From assembly GCA_023412195.1 (NCBI GenBank), contig JAEYNZ010000057.1, positions 1 to 38,980 on the forward strand: a stretch of DNA of 38,980 nt, read 5' to 3'. Positions 7,537 through 16,451 of this stretch are shown here, piece after piece; position 1 is the first letter of the stretch; the number at the start of each line of letters is the position of its first letter. The stretch comes from Bacteroidota bacterium. GTDB lineage: Bacteria; Bacteroidota; Bacteroidia; Bacteroidales; Prolixibacteraceae. The position numbers were made by a program, and so were the translations under genes. The notes under the pieces are model-generated. The model ran no database searches, was not told the origin of the DNA, and saw only the letters and a list, made by a program, of their open reading frames with translations.

Positions 7537-9830
7537 GTTTTCGTAATTTTTTTGGATGCAAGCAAAAGGTATACACCAACAGCAGCCAGGGTAAGTACAG
7601 TAACCTCACCCATGGTATCGAGCGCACGGAAATCAACAAGTATCACATTCACGACATTTTCACCGAATGCCCTTGTATAACTGTTTTCCAGGTAAAAGTC
7701 AGATATTGGCCGGTTCAGGTTTACATTCACCGCCTTAAATGCAAGGATAGTCATAACACCTCCAAATGTAAGTGCAACGATCAGATCGCGGATGCGGGTT
7801 TTTTTCGATGACAAAACAGCAAATTTTGGAAGGCGCTGCAATATGGCCATAAACATTACAACTGTCAGCGTTTCTACCAGAATCTGGGTAATTGCAAGGT
7901 CGATGGCACTGTAATATAAAAATATGAGTGCAATTCCATAACCCGAAACGCCCATGGCTACAATGGTGACAATCCTTGATTTTGAAACAGCACTGGCAAT
8001 GGCAACCGCAATAATCAGCACTGCCAGTCCGGTAATATAAAATGGCTGAAAGTTTAAAGGCATTGTAAATGTAAATGATCGGGTCACAAATACCTGGAGC
8101 CAAAGCAGGATGGTTGTAAAAACGAAAATAGTTACCAGGTAATAACGGTGATAGCCATGCTGAACAGTCTTTGTTTTGGCAGTTGCTACCACTACAAACT
8201 TGTCCAGAATCCAGGTAAAAACCTGTTCAAACTGAACCCAAAATACCACACTGTTTATTTTTCTCCAAACAGAAAGCAACTTCTTCAGCTTCAGCATGCC
8301 AACAAAAAGAGTAACTCCTGCAATAATTGTAAAGAGGCTCATCCAGAACACCTGATTAAATCCGTGCCACAGTTTTAGCTTTACATCCACATCGCCCATA
8401 TATACAACATCAACCGCAGGTTTTACAATGATATCGCCAAGGTTATCAGGCGAAAGTCCAAGTATAAGGCTCAGGAATGCAAGTATACCGGGACCGATCA
8501 GATAAGCTCTGTCCTTTTCATTGGGAAGCTTAGTGAAATTTTTAGGTTTACCAAGGAAAACTTTTCTTATAAAAAACAGTGAAACACCTACCATGAATAT
8601 ATTGGATGTTACTCCAAGTACCAGAACCAGTGAAGAAATTCCGGGCGACTGGACTTTTGCTTCATAAATGAGTTCCTTTCCCAGGAAGCCTAACAGTGGG
8701 GGAAGGCCGGCCATCGATAATAGTGCTAACAGGGCGAAGACAAAGGTGACAGGCATGTACTTTATAAGTCCGCCAAGTTCAGCCAGTTCACGGGTTCCGG
8801 TTTTCTTTTCAATGAGTCCGGCAATCATGAAAAGCGTTGCCTTATAGAATGCATGTATAATCAGGAAAAGCATGGCAGCCATTATGGATTCCCGGGTATT
8901 GATACCAAACAGAAGCACAAGGACACCCAGGGCATTGATTGTAGTATATGCAAGTATAGCTTTCAGGTCGGTGGAAGTTATTGCAAAATAGGAACCTGTA
9001 AGCATTGTCAGCACCCCGATCAGCGGAATGATATGTGTCCATTCAGGTGTGCCGCCCAGAACAGGGCTCAGCCTTGCAAGAAGAAAAACACCTGCTTTTA
9101 CCATGGTTGCAGAGTGCAGGTATGAACTGACGGGAGCTGGTGCCTGCATCGCTCCGGGCAGCCAGAAATGAAAAGGAAACTGGGCCGATTTGGTAAATAC
9201 ACCTGCTAAAATGAGGAGCAGTCCCGGCAGATAAAGATGGCTTTCACGGATCAAATCAGCCTTTGCAAGCCATACATCGATTGAATAGCTTCCGGCCACA
9301 CTTCCCAGAACCACGATTCCTGCCAGAAGGCTTAATCCGCCAAGGCCGGTAATATATAATGACTGTAAAGCAGCCTTCCTGGCAGATTCCTTTTCATGAA
9401 AGAAACTGATGAGAAAGAAGGACAAGTAACTTGTTAATTCCCAAAAAATAAACAACTGGATCAGGTTCGCCGACAATACCAGCCCTAGCATGGCTCCGCT
9501 GAAAAGCATCAGATAAAGAAAAAATTTGTCTGTCCCGCTGTAGCTCTTCATGTAGGCATGTGCATACATGAATACAAGTACCCCGATTCCTGTAACAAGC
9601 AGGGCAAATACCATACTCAGCCCATCGAGTATAAATTCAAGGTTGAGCCACAAGTCGGGAACCCACTTCCAGACAACATGAAGGGGTATTTCTGGTACCC
9701 GTACTATGAAATATACAAAAGCCAGAACCTGAACGAGGGCCAGAATAACTGCCTTTTGTTTTTTCAACCAGTCAGGCAGCACAAATACACTCAGTGAAGC
9801 AACAAGGTAAACAATAAGCAGGTAAATCAT
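7533..9830 (-). CDS. mrpA: Mrp antiporter large subunit MrpA, NuoL-like with C-terminal extension
   Basis: A 765-residue protein, the usual length for a full MrpA. Residues 1 to about 500 are NuoL-like, with the TM5 glutamate (FWELTSYLSFFLISF), TM7 lysine (KSAQFPFHFWLPGAMQAP) and HSATMVKAG motif. After a linker, the C-terminal part has the MrpA-specific helices (DLAITQILVETLTVVMFMAIL) and an MrpB-like end (RALDTMGEVTVLTLAAVGVY). It is the first gene of the Mrp set, 23 bases after the universal stress protein gene. Full subunit content implies a functional Na+/H+ (or K+/H+) exchanger for pH and sodium homeostasis. Confidence 0.96.
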   Translation of the reverse strand: MIYLLIVYLVASLSVFVLPDWLKKQKAVILALVQVLAFVYFIVRVPEIPLHVVWKWVPDLWLNLEFILDGLSMVFALLVTGIGVLVFMYAHAYMKSYSGTDKFFLYLMLFSGAMLGLVLSANLIQLFIFWELTSYLSFFLISFFHEKESARKAALQSLYITGLGGLSLLAGIVVLGSVAGSYSIDVWLAKADLIRESHLYLPGLLLILAGVFTKSAQFPFHFWLPGAMQAPAPVSSYLHSATMVKAGVFLLARLSPVLGGTPEWTHIIPLIGVLTMLTGSYFAITSTDLKAILAYTTINALGVLVLLFGINTRESIMAAMLFLIIHAFYKATLFMIAGLIEKKTGTRELAELGGLIKYMPVTFVFALLALLSMAGLPPLLGFLGKELIYEAKVQSPGISSLVLVLGVTSNIFMVGVSLFFIRKVFLGKPKNFTKLPNEKDRAYLIGPGILAFLSLILGLSPDNLGDIIVKPAVDVVYMGDVDVKLKLWHGFNQVFWMSLFTIIAGVTLFVGMLKLKKLLSVWRKINSVVFWVQFEQVFTWILDKFVVVATAKTKTVQHGYHRYYLVTIFVFTTILLWLQVFVTRSFTFTMPLNFQPFYITGLAVLIIAVAIASAVSKSRIVTIVAMGVSGYGIALIFLYYSAIDLAITQILVETLTVVMFMAILQRLPKFAVLSSKKTRIRDLIVALTFGGVMTILAFKAVNVNLNRPISDFYLENSYTRAFGENVVNVILVDFRALDTMGEVTVLTLAAVGVYLLLASKKITKT

Positions 9831-9853
9831 CTGCTACAGATTTCTTGATCTAT

Positions 9854-10777
9854 TTATTTTATATTCGACTTTTTAAAAACTCCCATAGGATCGATCAGGG
9901 TTTTGAATACCGGCGCAAAATCGAGCTTATCGGAAACAGCAGTCAGGCTAAGTACCGGTACTTTCGACAGGTTCATGATATGATGGGCAAAGGCACCTAT
10001 ATAATTGTCGTACGTATAGCCTTCCTGGTGGGTCATGACAAATATGATCCCGCCCTCCACCTCATCTACATACTCAAGGACCTTCATAAACGGAGGTTCT
10101 TCTGACCTGTCGTAAAGTTTCATTATACATTCAAGGCCATTCATTTCAAAAGTTTCCCTTGCCTCACCCAATTTTTTATATATACGGCTTTCTCTTTTGA
10201 AAATGCCTCCAACCAATACTGAGACCAAATGTATGGTTGCACCATATTCCTTTCCGTAAAAAAGGGCTGCCGACAACTGCTCATGGGTTTGTTTAGTCAG
10301 GTCAAGGGGAACGATAATATTATCCTTCATTTTGCTGGTATCGCCCTTATATGTAAGCACCGGGACCTTTGCTTTCAGGGTGACATGGTAGACCGTAGTC
10401 CCCAGGTCATCTTCAGGATCGCCGCCCTGGTGGTTTTCACCAAGGATGATCATCTGCACATTCAGTTCGTCTGCAACCTCAAGGATTTTCCGGTATGGCC
10501 TTCCCATTTCTATACGGGTGGAGACAGTTACCCCGGGTGCATCTTTTTTTACGAGCGCAGCAAAGCCATATAGTTTATCTTTTGCTTCATCTGCTATTTT
10601 AACCAGATGGTCGGTTGCGGAAAAAAATTGATCGAGCAATCCGGGTGTATCCAATATATGCAGCAAAATCAATTCAGATTGTACTTTTTGGGCCATGTAA
10701 GCTGCGTAATGAAGTGCCTTTTCAGAAGGTTCCCTAAAATCAACTGGTATCAGTATTTTCCGGTTATTTAAAGCCAT
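9854..10777 (-). CDS. Tandem-domain universal stress protein (UspA family)
   Basis: I chose the ATG at 10777 (MALNNRKILIPVDFREPSEKALHYAAYMA) because the universal stress fold begins there. Upstream in-frame residues look like leader sequence. The 307-residue protein has two Usp domains. The first (about 4-145) opens with ILIPVDF and ends in IILGENHQGGDPEDDLGTTVYHVTLKAKVPVL. The second opens with NIIVPLDLTKQTHEQLSAALF and is more divergent. The nucleotide-loop glycines are only partly kept, so ATP binding is uncertain. Placement directly before mrpA suggests co-expression with ion homeostasis. Confidence 0.88.
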   Translation of the reverse strand: MALNNRKILIPVDFREPSEKALHYAAYMAQKVQSELILLHILDTPGLLDQFFSATDHLVKIADEAKDKLYGFAALVKKDAPGVTVSTRIEMGRPYRKILEVADELNVQMIILGENHQGGDPEDDLGTTVYHVTLKAKVPVLTYKGDTSKMKDNIIVPLDLTKQTHEQLSAALFYGKEYGATIHLVSVLVGGIFKRESRIYKKLGEARETFEMNGLECIMKLYDRSEEPPFMKVLEYVDEVEGGIIFVMTHQEGYTYDNYIGAFAHHIMNLSKVPVLSLTAVSDKLDFAPVFKTLIDPMGVFKKSNIK

Positions 10778-10944
10778 TGTGACAGTTTTAATTACCTGAA
10801 CAAGTTTTTTGAAAAAAAGTTTAACAGAATAGATTTGCAAATATGTAAATTTCCCTTGAACAATAAACAAAAATTACCTTTATCATGTTCTGATTGATAT
10901 CATTACAAATCGAGGGCATTGGGAATAGTCTAATAGTTTAAACC

Positions 10945-13710
10945 ATGACGCAGCTTCTTGTAGAAGTAAAGAAAAAAATAGGAAAACCATATACCGACCT
11001 GGAATTTCTCCTTCAGTGTTTTGCAGAAGTTTTAAAGGAAAACGGCCAGCATTCGCTGGCTGCCATGATACCATGGATATCTGAGAAAGAACCGGCATTT
11101 AATATAAATAATACAGAGCAACTGCTTCATCTTTTCTCCATCAGTTTTCAGCTTCTTAACCTGGCAGAGGTAAATGGCGCAGTGCAAAACAGGCGGATCA
11201 TGCAGGAAAAGGAAGGCCTGGAAAGCGTGAGCGGCATGTGGGGAAGCATTTTCAGTGAACTTAAATCAAAGGGACTGGAAGAACAAGAAATAGCAGAACA
11301 GCTTGGAGAAATATATGCCGAGCCGGTACTTACTGCACATCCGACAGAGGCAAAGCGGCCTGTTGTCCTTGCAATGTACAGGCAGCTATACCTGTTGCTT
11401 GTGAAACGTGAAAATTCAATGTACAACAGCTATGAACAGGCGGAAATCAGGCACGACATCAAGCAGCTGTTGCATAAGTTATGGTTTATAGGTGAGATAT
11501 TTGTGGAGAAGCCGGCTGTGGAATCGGAGCTTGAGAATGTTCTTTATTATTTCTATAAGGTGTTTCCTGAAATGCTCCATTACATGGATTTCAGGCTGAA
11601 ACAGGCATGGAGCGACGCAGGTTTTGATCCTTTGCTGATGGAAGACAGTTCCCGTTTTCCTACCATAACCTTTGGCAACTGGGTTGGAGGGGACCGCGAT
11701 GGCCATCCCCTGGTTACATGGGAGGTGACTGAAAAGACACTCCGCAAGTTCAGGCTGCACGCTTTTCTTCTGTTAAAATCAATGTTGGGGGAACTTTCAG
11801 ACAAGTTAAGCATCTATTGCAACCAGGATTGCCTTTCTTCCGATTTCAGGGACAGGATGACTGAGTTGGCGAAGGATTTCCATCTGCCTCAGGATTACAA
11901 TCCGCATGAGCCTTTTAAAGTTTACCTTCAACTTATCATGAAAAAACTCCCCCTGCTGGAAAACGCAGCAGGCGGAATTGAACTTAGCGAAAAACCCAGC
12001 TCCTATAAAGTACCGGAAGAACCGGAAGCCGACCTTCTATTCCTCAAAAATGCCTTGATTAAAATGGGAGCCCGTTCACTTGCAGTGCATGATGTGCAGA
12101 AAGTTCTTCGCCACCTGAAGGTTTTTGGATTCCATCTTGCGCACCTCGACATCAGGCAAAACAGCAGGTATTATGAAGAAGCGCTTCATGATATTATACA
12201 GGCAAGCCAGCCAGAACAGTATGCTACCATTTCGGCAGGCAAAAAAGAGTGGTACAGCTTCATCCGGAAGGAACTACAACACAACCGTCCATTCCTAAGC
12301 AAAACTACATTAGTGGAATCGGAAAAAGCAAGGGAGGTACTGCGAACTTTCAGGGTAATTGAGAAACACGTCAGAAAATATTCTGAAAAATCATTGGGTT
12401 CATGCATCGTCAGTATGACCCGCAACTCCACCGATCTTTTTACAGTTTATCTGTTTGTGCGGGAAGCAGGCTTGTCACATTTGAGTCCTGATGGTCTTGT
12501 TTGTCCCTTGCCGGTAGTACCGCTTTTTGAAACCATCGACGATTTAAAAAGAAGCCCAAAAATACTGGATGAATACCTGAGTCATCCCGCCACCCGGAGC
12601 AGCCTGAATTATATGATGAAGAGGCAGAACCTTTCCCGGCCGGTACAGGATGTTATGATAGGCTACAGCGACAGCAACAAGGACGGTGGCATTCTGGCAA
12701 GTGCATGGTATTTGAATGATGCACAGGTTAAACTGACAGAAGTAGCTGATAAGCATGATGTGCAGATCCGGTTTTTCCATGGAAAGGGAGGAACCATCAG
12801 CCGTGGGGCCGGCCCTACACATTGGTTTATACGGTCTCTTCCCCTGGCGTCAATGAACGGCCTTATGAGGATGACAGAGCAGGGAGAAACCATTGAACGG
12901 AAATATGCCAATAAGGTAAATGCTGCATATAACATGGAATTATTGCTTGCAGGCCTGACAAGCAAAACCTTGTTGAAAAAAAGAAATCAAAACGGGGTTA
13001 GTGACGACAGGAACAGTCTCCTGGGATACCTTGCTGCCGAAAGCTACAAGGCTTTCAGAAAACTTACAGGCCATCCTTCATTTATTGCCTTTTACAGGGA
13101 GGCAACACCTATCGATGCCATTGAATCGAGTAAAATTGGTTCGCGTCCGGCACGCCGGACCGGTAAAAAGTCGCTCTCTGATCTAAGGGCCATTCCCTGG
13201 GTTTTCAGCTGGACACAGTCGCGCATGCACATTTCAAGCTGGTATGGCGTTGGTTCAACCCTTGAAAAAATACAATCGGAAGAACCTGATAAATATGCAC
13301 TTCTAAAAACCCTTGTGAAGACAGATGATTTTGTGCGGTATGTTCTTACCAATATCGATACCAGCCTTGCAGCCACAGATGAAGAAATTATGAAACTCTA
13401 CAGCAGCCTTGTTGAAAACAAAAAAATAAAAAATGAGATCCTAGGGATGTTGCTCGAAGAACTGGATCTGACCCGTAAAAAAATGCTCGACCTTCTTGGG
13501 AGTCCTACTGAAAAAAGGCGCAGGAACCATTACTATTCGACCATTCTCAGGGCTGAGGCGCTTTACCCGCTGCACAGGCAACAGGTAAACCTGCTTAAAA
13601 AGTGGAGAAAAGAACAAAAGAATGGTGACAAAAAGAAGCAGACCCGTTTACTTCACAGTCTTTTGCACAGCATCAATGCCATAGCCAACGCCATGGGAAC
13701 CACCGGCTGA
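10945..13710 (+). CDS. ppc: Phosphoenolpyruvate carboxylase
   Basis: A 921-residue cytoplasmic enzyme that carboxylates PEP to oxaloacetate to feed the TCA cycle. Visible motifs are the catalytic-His region VLTAHPTEAKRPVVL (near residue 132), GNWVGGDRDGHP, IGYSDSNKDGGIL, FFHGKGGTISRGAGPTH, GSRPARRTGKKSLSDLRAIPWVFSWTQSR, and the family-typical C-terminus ending in a Thr-Gly pair (NAIANAMGTTG). It is thus complete. A TAnnTTTG-like box (tacctttA) lies at 10875-10882, about 60 bases before the start. The last 63 bases overlap the convergent AraC-type gene. Confidence 0.97.
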   Translation: MTQLLVEVKKKIGKPYTDLEFLLQCFAEVLKENGQHSLAAMIPWISEKEPAFNINNTEQLLHLFSISFQLLNLAEVNGAVQNRRIMQEKEGLESVSGMWGSIFSELKSKGLEEQEIAEQLGEIYAEPVLTAHPTEAKRPVVLAMYRQLYLLLVKRENSMYNSYEQAEIRHDIKQLLHKLWFIGEIFVEKPAVESELENVLYYFYKVFPEMLHYMDFRLKQAWSDAGFDPLLMEDSSRFPTITFGNWVGGDRDGHPLVTWEVTEKTLRKFRLHAFLLLKSMLGELSDKLSIYCNQDCLSSDFRDRMTELAKDFHLPQDYNPHEPFKVYLQLIMKKLPLLENAAGGIELSEKPSSYKVPEEPEADLLFLKNALIKMGARSLAVHDVQKVLRHLKVFGFHLAHLDIRQNSRYYEEALHDIIQASQPEQYATISAGKKEWYSFIRKELQHNRPFLSKTTLVESEKAREVLRTFRVIEKHVRKYSEKSLGSCIVSMTRNSTDLFTVYLFVREAGLSHLSPDGLVCPLPVVPLFETIDDLKRSPKILDEYLSHPATRSSLNYMMKRQNLSRPVQDVMIGYSDSNKDGGILASAWYLNDAQVKLTEVADKHDVQIRFFHGKGGTISRGAGPTHWFIRSLPLASMNGLMRMTEQGETIERKYANKVNAAYNMELLLAGLTSKTLLKKRNQNGVSDDRNSLLGYLAAESYKAFRKLTGHPSFIAFYREATPIDAIESSKIGSRPARRTGKKSLSDLRAIPWVFSWTQSRMHISSWYGVGSTLEKIQSEEPDKYALLKTLVKTDDFVRYVLTNIDTSLAATDEEIMKLYSSLVENKKIKNEILGMLLEELDLTRKKMLDLLGSPTEKRRRNHYYSTILRAEALYPLHRQQVNLLKKWRKEQKNGDKKKQTRLLHSLLHSINAIANAMGTTG

Positions 13711-14850
13711 TGCAACCGGGTTATCTCTGTATTTCCCGGGAGTAACCCCTACGTGGTTTTTAAACACCCTGATAAAAGTTCCTGTAGAACCAAAACCTGC
13801 CTGCTCGGCTACTTCCTGAATGGATGCACCCTGGTTTTCGTTTATAAGCTTTATAGCTTCCTCCAAACGAAACTTATTTACAAATTCTATAAAGGAACAG
13901 GAAAAATTATCATTGATCAGTTCTGATACGTAAGTCCGGTTGGTACCCAGAAGCTGCGATACATCCGTGATCTTAAGTTCATGCTCTCTATAGATCTTCC
14001 CTTCCGAAAACAGTTCAACGAGTCTTCTTTCAAGGTTCCCCGGTGTACTTTTTCTCGAAACTGCAGGGACAAAAGTATTCTTGTCACGATCAAGTTCAGC
14101 TACTGTATGATTCTGTATGAAACCTGAAAACCCTGTTAAAAATAAAAAAATAGAAAAGAGGAAAGAAGGAATTAACAGGAGATATCTCGAATCGAAAAAT
14201 GCATTTCTACCTATCAGGTTAAGTATCAATCCCATGAATGACGCGAATACAAAGGAATAAAGTATAAAATTAACCCATAACAGTGATTTGCTGTCGAGGT
14301 TTGAATAAAAGTTGGCAATCTGGGAATGATATTGCATAACAAGTCTGCGGCCGTGAATAAGGTAATAAACAACCTGTACTGCAAAAACCAACCGGCAGGC
14401 TATATAGGTCCATTTCTGCATATGCACCACCAGGGTTTCGGGAAACATCTGGCTTCTTCCTAATAAAAATCCATAAATATAATTTGTCTGTTCCTCATCG
14501 CTCATGAACCGGTACAGGATAAAAGTTACAAGTGAAAAAAATAATGACGGCACGAGCAATTTCAGGTTATTCCAGTTGAAGGAAGTTTCCACTGTTAAAA
14601 GTCTGATGTACCAGTAGTACAGGGGATATACCGAAAGAGTCGCAAAGATATACAGCGGATCGATGATTTTATACAGATCAATATTTCTTGTAAAGAATAT
14701 GGCATGTGAAAAGTACAGGACAGAAGCAGCAAACATGAATATGCCCAGGAAAAACTTTGCAATATTTTGCTCCTGTTTCGTAAGAAGCAAAACCAGCGCC
14801 CAGAACAAGGCAACATACATTGGCGTATATACAATCAGGTCTTCAAACAT
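13648..14850 (-). CDS. Membrane-anchored AraC-family transcriptional regulator
   Basis: A 400-residue protein. Residues 1 to about 245 hold around seven hydrophobic segments. A linker follows, then a C-terminal AraC DNA-binding domain (about 290-378) with both helix-turn-helix units (VSQLLGTNRTYVSELIND; IQEVAEQAGFGSTGTFIRVFKNHVGVTPGKYR). This layout of membrane sensor plus AraC domain is common in Bacteroidota. The ligand is unknown. The final 22 residues after KYRDNP are low-complexity Gly/Ser/Ala and are encoded almost wholly opposite the ppc 3' end. A TAnnTTTG box on this strand (TACATTTG at 14903-14910) may be its promoter. Confidence 0.88.
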   Translation of the reverse strand: MFEDLIVYTPMYVALFWALVLLLTKQEQNIAKFFLGIFMFAASVLYFSHAIFFTRNIDLYKIIDPLYIFATLSVYPLYYWYIRLLTVETSFNWNNLKLLVPSLFFSLVTFILYRFMSDEEQTNYIYGFLLGRSQMFPETLVVHMQKWTYIACRLVFAVQVVYYLIHGRRLVMQYHSQIANFYSNLDSKSLLWVNFILYSFVFASFMGLILNLIGRNAFFDSRYLLLIPSFLFSIFLFLTGFSGFIQNHTVAELDRDKNTFVPAVSRKSTPGNLERRLVELFSEGKIYREHELKITDVSQLLGTNRTYVSELINDNFSCSFIEFVNKFRLEEAIKLINENQGASIQEVAEQAGFGSTGTFIRVFKNHVGVTPGKYRDNPVASAGGSHGVGYGIDAVQKTVK

Positions 14851-14902
14851 GACTGGTTAAAGTGTTGATTCTACCCTGATATAGCTCTTCCAGAAATTAA
14901 TT

Positions 14903-14910
14903 CAAATGTA
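14903..14910 (-). promoter_or_regulatory. Candidate -7 box for the AraC-type gene
   Basis: Reading the minus strand, TACATTTG matches the Bacteroidota TAnnTTTG element exactly. It lies about 53 bases before the ATG at 14850. A good TTG element at the usual distance is not obvious, so this is a partial promoter match. Confidence 0.4.
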
Positions 14911-14991
14911 ACAGCTTTTTTTTATGAATTGGATATAAAATTTGATGATTTGAAAATAAAAATCCTATCGTTAAGAATAATTTTGGCTTGT

Positions 14992-15086
14992 AATAAATTT
15001 ACAACTAACAGGTTATTCTCTCTCTCTTCCTTGAAAAACATTCCTGAACATTCATTTGGGTGGAGGTAAAATCTCCACCTTTTTTT
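14992..15086 (+). ncRNA. Candidate small RNA ending in an intrinsic terminator
   Basis: A plus-strand hairpin with arms GGTGGAG (15059-15065) and CTCCACC (15073-15079), a 7-base loop and seven T (15080-15086) is a textbook intrinsic terminator. Both flanking genes are on the minus strand, so some plus-strand transcript must be ending here. A perfect TAnnTTTG box (TAATTTTG, 14978-14985) lies about 95 bases upstream, which would give a short RNA with no good open frame. The upstream TTTG at 14949-14952 is 25 bases away, longer than ideal. Alternatives are a long antisense read-through from ppc, or no transcript at all. Confidence 0.4.
15059..15086 (+). terminator. Plus-strand intrinsic terminator without an upstream plus-strand neighbour gene
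   Basis: Seven-base-pair GC-rich stem, 7-base loop and T7 tail. Its T-run also pairs with the A8 run that follows (arms at 15077-15086 and 15091-15101 around GTGC), so it overlaps structurally with the minus-strand terminator next to it. Confidence 0.65.
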
Positions 15087-15090
15087 GTGC

Positions 15091-15129
15091 AAAAAAAAGG
15101 TGACAATCTTATTCTGACCATCACCTTTT
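15091..15129 (-). terminator. Intrinsic terminator of the sugar isomerase gene (minus strand)
   Basis: On the minus strand the arms AAAAGGTGA and TCACCTTTT form a 9-bp stem around a 17-base loop. The T-run on this strand is formed by the A8 at 15091-15098. It lies 20 bases past the stop of the TIM-barrel gene, which argues that the AraC-type gene further on has its own promoter. Confidence 0.7.
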
Positions 15130-15148
15130 CAATTTGCCTACTATCATA

Positions 15149-16075
15149 CTAAACCTCAAAGGAATCAACCTCCCTGTAAGCTTTTATAAAGGCAAGTTCA
15201 CCTTCTTTGCCAGGTTTGCTTTTACCATGCTCGCAACAAAGCACGCCTTTATAGCCTTTATTGTGGATATGTTTAAATACATTTTTATAATTTATTTCCC
15301 CAGTTGTAGGTTCACGTCTTCCGGGATTGTCGCCGATGTGGAATGCACCTATTTCGTTCCATGAACGGTCGATGTTGGGAATAATGTTACCTTCGGTAAT
15401 CTGTTGGTGATACATGTCGTTCACTATTTTACAGGCAGGACTGTTTACAGCCCGGCATATCATGTAGGTTTGCGGCATTCCGGTAAGGAACAATCCGGGG
15501 TGATCCCAGCGGTTAAGCGGTTCAAGAACTATGATTATACCTGCCTTTTCGGCAATGTCGCTCAGTTCACGCATTGAATCAATGACATTCGCGGCCTGGT
15601 AATCCCATTCAAGCCGTTGGTTGTAGCGGCCGGGTACCATCAATGCGTATTTGGCACCAGTACGTTTTGATGTTTCAATTCCCTGATTAAGCCTTTCCTT
15701 CAGCATTTTTCTCGATTCATCATTAAAAAGCACCATTGACTCGACACTAAAGTCGGCATATAAAACATAAGGGCCCCAATCCATTCCACGGTTTGCAAGT
15801 TCGGCAGCCATCTTTTCCTGAAGTTCGGGTGATTTACCCATCAGGCCATTGTCGAATATAGCTGTAAAGCCCTGATCAGCAATAAAACGGATATTGTCGA
15901 TGGGATCTTTACCTGCATGTTCGGGGAACAACCCAAGGTGGGGAGCATACTTCAGCTTGAATTTAGCAGCATTCGATGAAACGGATTCAGAAGCTGTTAC
16001 TCCAAGTACACTTCCCATTCCGGCCAGAGCCATACTGCTGGCTGCTGCATTTCTAATGAAATTCCTTCTTTTCAT
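15149..16075 (-). CDS. Tat-exported hydroxypyruvate isomerase-like TIM-barrel protein
   Basis: A 308-residue protein. The N-terminus MKRRNFIRNAAASSMALAGMG is a twin-arginine signal, so a folded periplasmic protein is expected. The rest is a xylose-isomerase-like TIM barrel (AP endonuclease 2 superfamily), with likely metal ligands in IIVLEPLNRWDHP, KIVNDMYHQQ and the end CCEHG. The block FHIGDNPGRREPTTGEINY closely resembles hydroxypyruvate isomerase (Hyi). The true substrate is probably another sugar or keto-sugar, because the signal peptide and the nearby Gfo/Idh/MocA genes do not fit glyoxylate metabolism. It is divergent from the oxidoreductase at 16452. Confidence 0.88.
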   Translation of the reverse strand: MKRRNFIRNAAASSMALAGMGSVLGVTASESVSSNAAKFKLKYAPHLGLFPEHAGKDPIDNIRFIADQGFTAIFDNGLMGKSPELQEKMAAELANRGMDWGPYVLYADFSVESMVLFNDESRKMLKERLNQGIETSKRTGAKYALMVPGRYNQRLEWDYQAANVIDSMRELSDIAEKAGIIIVLEPLNRWDHPGLFLTGMPQTYMICRAVNSPACKIVNDMYHQQITEGNIIPNIDRSWNEIGAFHIGDNPGRREPTTGEINYKNVFKHIHNKGYKGVLCCEHGKSKPGKEGELAFIKAYREVDSFEV

Positions 16076-16451
16076 AGTCTATCGGTTTTAATTGTATTTT
16101 TTCTGAAAATAAGCGCTGATCGGCATTCAATTCTGATTGAACACTTTTTTTGTCAATCTTTATCATACATGGATTGATTGTGCTAAAATAATGAATTGTT
16201 TCCAAATTTACCGGAAGATAAGGTACTTTTGAAGAATTGCTTTTGCAAGACCGGTTTTTCTTCTACATTTCCGTGAGCAGGCATCTAATTGAGCAGGGAT
16301 TTATAAGATGAACACATGTTTGGCAGAAAAGGCATAAAACTGCACGGGAAACAGAATTTCATGCTTGTTTCTTCAGGGAGTTTTGTTTCCTTGCAAAAGA
16401 GTTCTTAATTTTATAGTCATAAATTTCTAAATCAACATAACATTTAACATT
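16076..16451. other. Divergent promoter region between sugar genes
   Basis: This 376-base gap holds no gene that I can support. It should contain promoters for both divergent genes. TAnnTTTG matches are TAAATTTG on the minus strand (16203-16210), TACTTTTG on the plus strand (16224-16231) and a better-spaced plus-strand promoter at 16382-16413, listed separately. Confidence 0.55.
16382..16413 (+). promoter_or_regulatory. Candidate Bacteroidota-type promoter of the first Gfo/Idh/MocA gene
   Basis: TTTG (16382-16385), 20 bases, then TAATTTTA (16406-16413), seven of eight positions when the TAnnTTTG consensus is counted. It would give a leader of about 30 bases before the ATG at 16452. Confidence 0.5.

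Noticed and set aside
7533..9830. Respiratory complex I (NuoL/K/M) genes
   Set aside because: The NuoL/K/N-like proteins come with MrpB, E, F and G and without any hydrophilic Nuo subunit, so they are the Mrp antiporter.
10778..10870. Upstream extension of the universal stress protein
   Set aside because: Residues are unlike the Usp fold, and the domain begins at the ATG at 10777.
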